The position numbers and the translations under genes were made by a program. From an uncultured Clostridia bacterium (lineage in GTDB: Bacteria > Bacillota > Clostridia > Christensenellales > UBA1242), in NCBI GenBank assembly GCA_944383405.1, contig CALWPL010000005.1:1-64000 (forward strand): DNA of 64,000 bases, in the 5' to 3' direction. Below, piece by piece: positions 51,901-57,900 of this stretch (position 1 is the first letter of the stretch; every line of letters starts with the position of its first letter). Under the pieces are notes generated by a model that was not told the DNA's origin, did not search any database, and saw only the letters and a program-made list of their open reading frames with translations.

Positions 51901-54900
51901 TTGTAGAATTTGACGCACAGATGCAAGACATAGGTCTTGGTGGCGGGATATTTATATATGGTGGCGAAATGCAGATGAATGGTGGAATAATTTCAGGCTC
52001 TGCAAATAGTTATATAGCGCTTAATGGTGGTGGAATTTACTTAAAAGATTCTGTTGTTACAATAAATGATGGTATTATTAGGAATAACGAAGTTGGGAAC
52101 AATGGCGGTGGAATTTATGTTGATAAGACTTCAACATTTACACTAAATGGAACTAGTTCAACTTTAATTTCAAATAACTACGCTTATGCAAATGGTGGTG
52201 GAATTTATCAAGAAAAAGGTAAGACCAATTTAGCAACTGGTGTTGATACCTATGAAGAAGTAACTGTTAGTGGAAAAGTTATACTCATTGGTGGGACAAT
52301 TACTGGCAATATAGTAGAGACTGGTGGAAAAGGACCTGGGGCTTATGTAAATACAGAAGCACATGATTTTGTACTTGGAGCGGGGATAGTAAATGGAGAA
52401 GTTTCGTTACTATCAGAAAATTTGGTTATTAATGATATTTTATATCTTGCAAATGATAGTTTAATTTATGTAAATGCAAAATATAATCCAGCGTATAATA
52501 CTCTTGATAGAAAGATACCTGTTGCTTGTGATTATACATCAGATACTTATACAAAACTAGATGGAGAAAGGGTTATAATTGCAAGATATACAAGTGCGAT
52601 TGATGAAGCAGATTCTGTTAGTATTGAAGCAAAACTCTTTACTGGTAAGGACAATGCACAACAAGATTACTGTTTTATAATTTATAATGGATATGATGTA
52701 GTTATAGGGAGAATGAATGTTGCAAAATACATTGAGGGTCAATCGGTTAGTTTCTTTGAAACTCTTGAAGATGCTCTTGAAAGTGTGAAGAACAACTTAA
52801 ATACTACAATATACATTTTAGTTGATGAACAGCAACAAGCATTTAGACTTACCATGGAGAAAAAGGTTACGCTTACAGGAGAAAAACACATTAGGGTAAC
52901 TTCTGGTAAATATGATAAAGAAACTGATACTTTAACTGAATATGGTGTTAATGAAAGATATCTAAGCGTATATATTGGTAATTATGGTGGCGGAGACATT
53001 ATAACGCTTCAAATGGATACTGGTTCACAATTAATGTTTGATAATATCAGAATTGTTGGAAATGATGATGCTGAAAATAAAGCAATAAATCTATTTAGAG
53101 TAAATAGTGGTAATTTAACACTTAAAAATGTAATTGTTGAAAAGAATGTAAGTAAATCAGATGGAACTCTTATAAATGTTTCAGGTGGTTCGGCTCACTT
53201 AATTGGTGATATTGTTTCAAGGGATGGAACCCAAGTTGAAGGAATGCTTGTAAGTCAAGGGGCTGCTCAACTTGGTATAATAAATGTAAGCAAAGGAGAG
53301 TTGCTTCTTAGTGGAGAGGGTGTTTTAATTACTCAAAATACGGTTGAAGCAGGTACTATTTATGTAACAGATGGAACAATAACAATAGAAAATGGTGCAA
53401 ATATAATGGGAAATATTGCAAGGTCAAATGGCGGAGGGGTTTATCTTACAGGTAAAAACAGCAATTTAATTGTTGACGGTGCAAATATTTCATCAAATAG
53501 TGCTCTAAATGGTGGCGGCTTATATATTGAAGATGGTGCTATTGAATTTTCAGGGGCAAACATTACTGATAACGAGGCTACAAATGGTGGTGGTATATAT
53601 ATTGATATTGAATTTGAAATGGATTTAGGTTATGATTCTAATTCATACATTTCAAGAAATATAGCAGAGTCTTATGGTGGCGGTATTTATGCAACGGCAG
53701 ATTTAACTATTGGAAGGGGCGTTATTGTTAGCGAAAACGAGGCATATTATGGTGGTGGTGTATCAGTAAGAGACGGAGATTTATTAGTAACAGGTGGGGC
53801 TCAAATTTCAAGCAATATTGCTATAAGTTCTGGTGCTGGGGTATATTCTACTAGTGGTAATATTACAATTGAAGAAGCAACAATTTCAAACAACTCAATG
53901 CCTGTTGATAGTACGGAAATGCTAGGTGGTGGTATTTATATTGCAGGCACTGATTCAAAACTTACTATTTTAGGGTTAGCAAATATTATAGGTAACTCGG
54001 CAATTTATGGTGGTGGAATTTATGTTGGACCTGGTGTAATATTTGAGATGAGTCAAGGAAATATTGGAGGGAACTCTGCGCTTGAAAATGGTGGTGGTAT
54101 TTACTTTATAGGAAAATCATTTACTATGACAGGCGGAAGTATTGCTGGTATGGCTCAGTCTGACTCAGAAGCAATTTCTGGGAATAGCGCTCTAAATGGT
54201 GGTGGTATTTATCTTGCTGGTGGGGTATTTGATATGTCTAATGGAAACATTGGAGCGCAAGGATATGGAAACACTGCAACAAATGGTGCTGGAATTTATG
54301 TAAATGGGGCACAGATAACTCTTGAAGGCAATGGTGTAATAGAAGGAAATATTGCAGATGGTGGTAATGGTGGTGGTGTGTTTATTGACAAAACAGATTC
54401 TGGAGTTAATCAAATAATTGGCAACTTCCAAATTGTTTCAAATGAGGCAACAAATGGTGGTGGTTTATATATAACAAACGGAGCGTTTACTATTTCTGGT
54501 GGAAATATTGGTGTTAAGGGCAAACCTAACAAAGCAGTAAATGGTGGTGGAATATACGCAAATGGTGGAAGACTTGAAATTGAAAATGGAAATATTTCAT
54601 ATAACGAAGCGACAAGCGCTGGTGGTGGAATGTATATTAATATGTGTGGTGTTATTAGCAAAGACGCTAATAATGAAGTCAGTGCATTGGTAGACTTTAT
54701 TAGCGGGGATATTGCTTATAACAGAGCGGATTCTGGAACGGCGCCTGATTCTGTTGAGGCAAAGGCAAATGGTGGTGGTATTTATCTTGCAGGAAATGAG
54801 TATACGAGTTCTGCCAGCGGTGTGTTAAATATTAATTCGCAGGCTGTAATATATGGAAATTATGCAGATGGCAATGGTGGTGGTATTTATAACAGTGGAA

Positions 54901-57900
54901 GAATTATTATGGAAGGTGGAAAAATTGGTAAGACTTCTAACAATGATAATGATAAGAACATAGCGATTGGAAGCGGTGGTGGGCTCTATGTTAATAATGG
55001 TTACCTTTATTTAGTTGGAACTGGAAAATCAAATGGAACTTCAATTATAAACAATCAAGCAACAAATGGCGGCGGTATTTATATTGAAAATGTTGCAGAT
55101 AGAGATGAAGGTGTCGCAGGCGAACCATCGGTAATTGCTAATGTTGTATTTACAGATAATAGTGCTGTAAATGGTGGTGCTTTATATTATGTAAGTGGAA
55201 ATTTACTTTTCTATAATAATATTGTTCAAAAAAATACAGCCACTTCAACAAAAGTAACAACACCTGAAGGAGAACAAATAACAGGTGGTGGTGGCGGTGG
55301 ACTTTACTTATCTTCTCCAACTGGCAAAAATGTTTCAGAAGAAGTAAAAAATGCTAAGTTTACAATTGAAGGCGGAACATTTGGCGGAAGTGAAAGTAAA
55401 TATGCAAATACTGCTCAAAATGGTGGAGCAATTTATGCAGAGACAGGAAACTTCACTATTAAAGGTGGAGAGATATCAGAGATTCTTGACATTAATGAAG
55501 AGAAATTAACATTTGAAAGAACTGCTGCTAATTTACTAATTTCGTATAATGAAGCAACAAATGGTGGCGGAATTTATGTTGAAGGTGTAATTGACACAAA
55601 TGCTTGTATTGTAGAAATAACTGGAACTTTGAGTGATTCTGGTAAGTATGGAGTTGTAATAACGAAGAATACGGCAAAGGAAAATGGTGGCGGAATTTAT
55701 AATTTAAGTGGTATTGTTAATTTAGAAAAGGCACAAATTATAACTAATTCTGCTGGTGGAGATGGTGGTGGAATATATTCCGTATCAGGTGGAGACTCAT
55801 CAAATTCTGAAAGTTTAGGTTTTAAACTCATTAGCGGTGAAATTTATAAAAATAAAGCGGCAAATGGTGGCGGTATAGCAACTGGCGGAGTAAATCTTGA
55901 TGGGGTTATTTATGCTGGAAGAACTCAGATACAAGCAAATATTTATGAAAATGAAGCACTACTTAAAAGTTCAACTTCATTAAATGATAGTACAGGTAAT
56001 GGTGGTGGAGTATATGTTATGGGATCTCCTGATATATCTGGCAGTATGGTTACAATTACACCAAATGATGGAAGTATATCAGAAACTGGTACAAAGATTG
56101 AAGAAACTTCTATTCATGATAATAGTGCAACACGAGGTGGTGGTCTTTACATGGCGGGTGGTTATGTAACGCTTAATATGAATATTTTAAATAATACTGC
56201 TGATCAAGGAAATGAAAGAGGCGGTGGAGGTGGAGCGTATATTATTGGTGGGACACTCAATCATGAAAGCAGTTCAATAATGAATAATAAGGCAAGAAAT
56301 GGTGGTGGAATTTATGTTAATGGTGGTACATATGCTTCTTCTACTCCAAATGGTTGTGTTCAATATAATGAAGCGTCAAATAATGGTGGTGGTATTTACT
56401 TTGGTAGTGGCGAATTAGCATTTAATGGAACTGTTACTAGAAATGTGGCAAAAAATGGTGGTGGACTTTATATAGCAAGTTCTCAAAATGAATCAAATTT
56501 AAGAATTGGTGGAATGATAGGTGAAATTGCACCACTTACAAGAGATCCTTATCAAAATGGCAAAGAAGGATTTACTGGTAATCGTGCACAAGAAAATGGT
56601 GGTGGTGTTTATATTGAAGGTGGAAATTATACGCTATCTGTTGATATAGTTGGGAATTCAGCATATAATGGTGGTGGACTTTATATAGAAGGTGGACAAA
56701 TAACCTTTGGCAAGGAAGACAATACAAGTTTCACACCAGTTATTGCTAGAAATGCGGCTACCTTAAATGGTGGTGGAATATATGTGGGTGGTGGTGCATC
56801 TTTAGATATTATTAATGGAACAATTGTTGGAAGCGATAAACCAAGTAATGAATTTAATGAGTTTATTGTAAGTCTTGGATTAGCAAGTGAAAGCGGTTCT
56901 AGTGATGATGAAAGTTCTTCAACTGAAAATTCTGATGACTCAGAAAAACTAGGCTCTAATATTGCGACATTTGGTGGTGGAATATATGTTGCTGGAATGG
57001 GAAAACTTGAAGATGATAATGATACTAGAACACAAGTTCAGATAATAGCAGCAAGTATTGGTTTTAACATTGCAACAAAGCAAGGAAGTAGTAAAGGCGG
57101 TTTAGGCGGTGGCTTGTATTCTGATAGTAAGAGTGGAGAAAGCGTTATTGGACTTAGTTTAAACACTACAGTTAATCGTAACATTGCTGGGTCAATGGGT
57201 GGTGGCGCATATCTTGATGGAACATGGTTATATCTTTCAGATACTGCTAGTATTGTTGAAAATACATGTTGTGAAACTAAGAGTGGGGGAGGTCTAACTT
57301 ATGTTCAAGGCTTGGCAGGATCACCTGATATTTCTGGTGTTAAACCTTATATTCATGAAGTTTACATGATAGATGGTGGTTTGGAATTACTTGATAGTTC
57401 TCAACTTGGTGTAAATCATAATATTATTGATAGAAATGTAGAAGGAAGTGTTGGAGAAAATAATGTTTATGCATTAAGCCTTTATTGGGATCTTGGAAGT
57501 GCAGATGTAGACTTTGACGCAGTTTTAGGAAATAAAATAATAACTAGTGAAGACGGAGGGCAAAGTGAAACAAGAGCGTCATCAGGTATTGAAGGAGATG
57601 TTTTTGTTGATACATCAGGGACGGTTAAATTAAATACTCAAAAATTTTTAAATTCAAAACAGTTAACTATGGATTGGTTTAATGGTTTACCTTATGAGTT
57701 CTTTAGTTTTTGGCAGAAATACCATGGGCGTCAAAATTTAGATGTTACATTTTTACCAATTCCTAATGCTAGTGGAAAACTTGAAAATGACGATACTATT
57801 TATTTAAATAACTCGTCAAATAGATTTAGTGCAGAAGATAATTTTTCTTATAATGTTACTAATTTACATTATGATTATGAAGTATTTGTAGGCAATAGTG

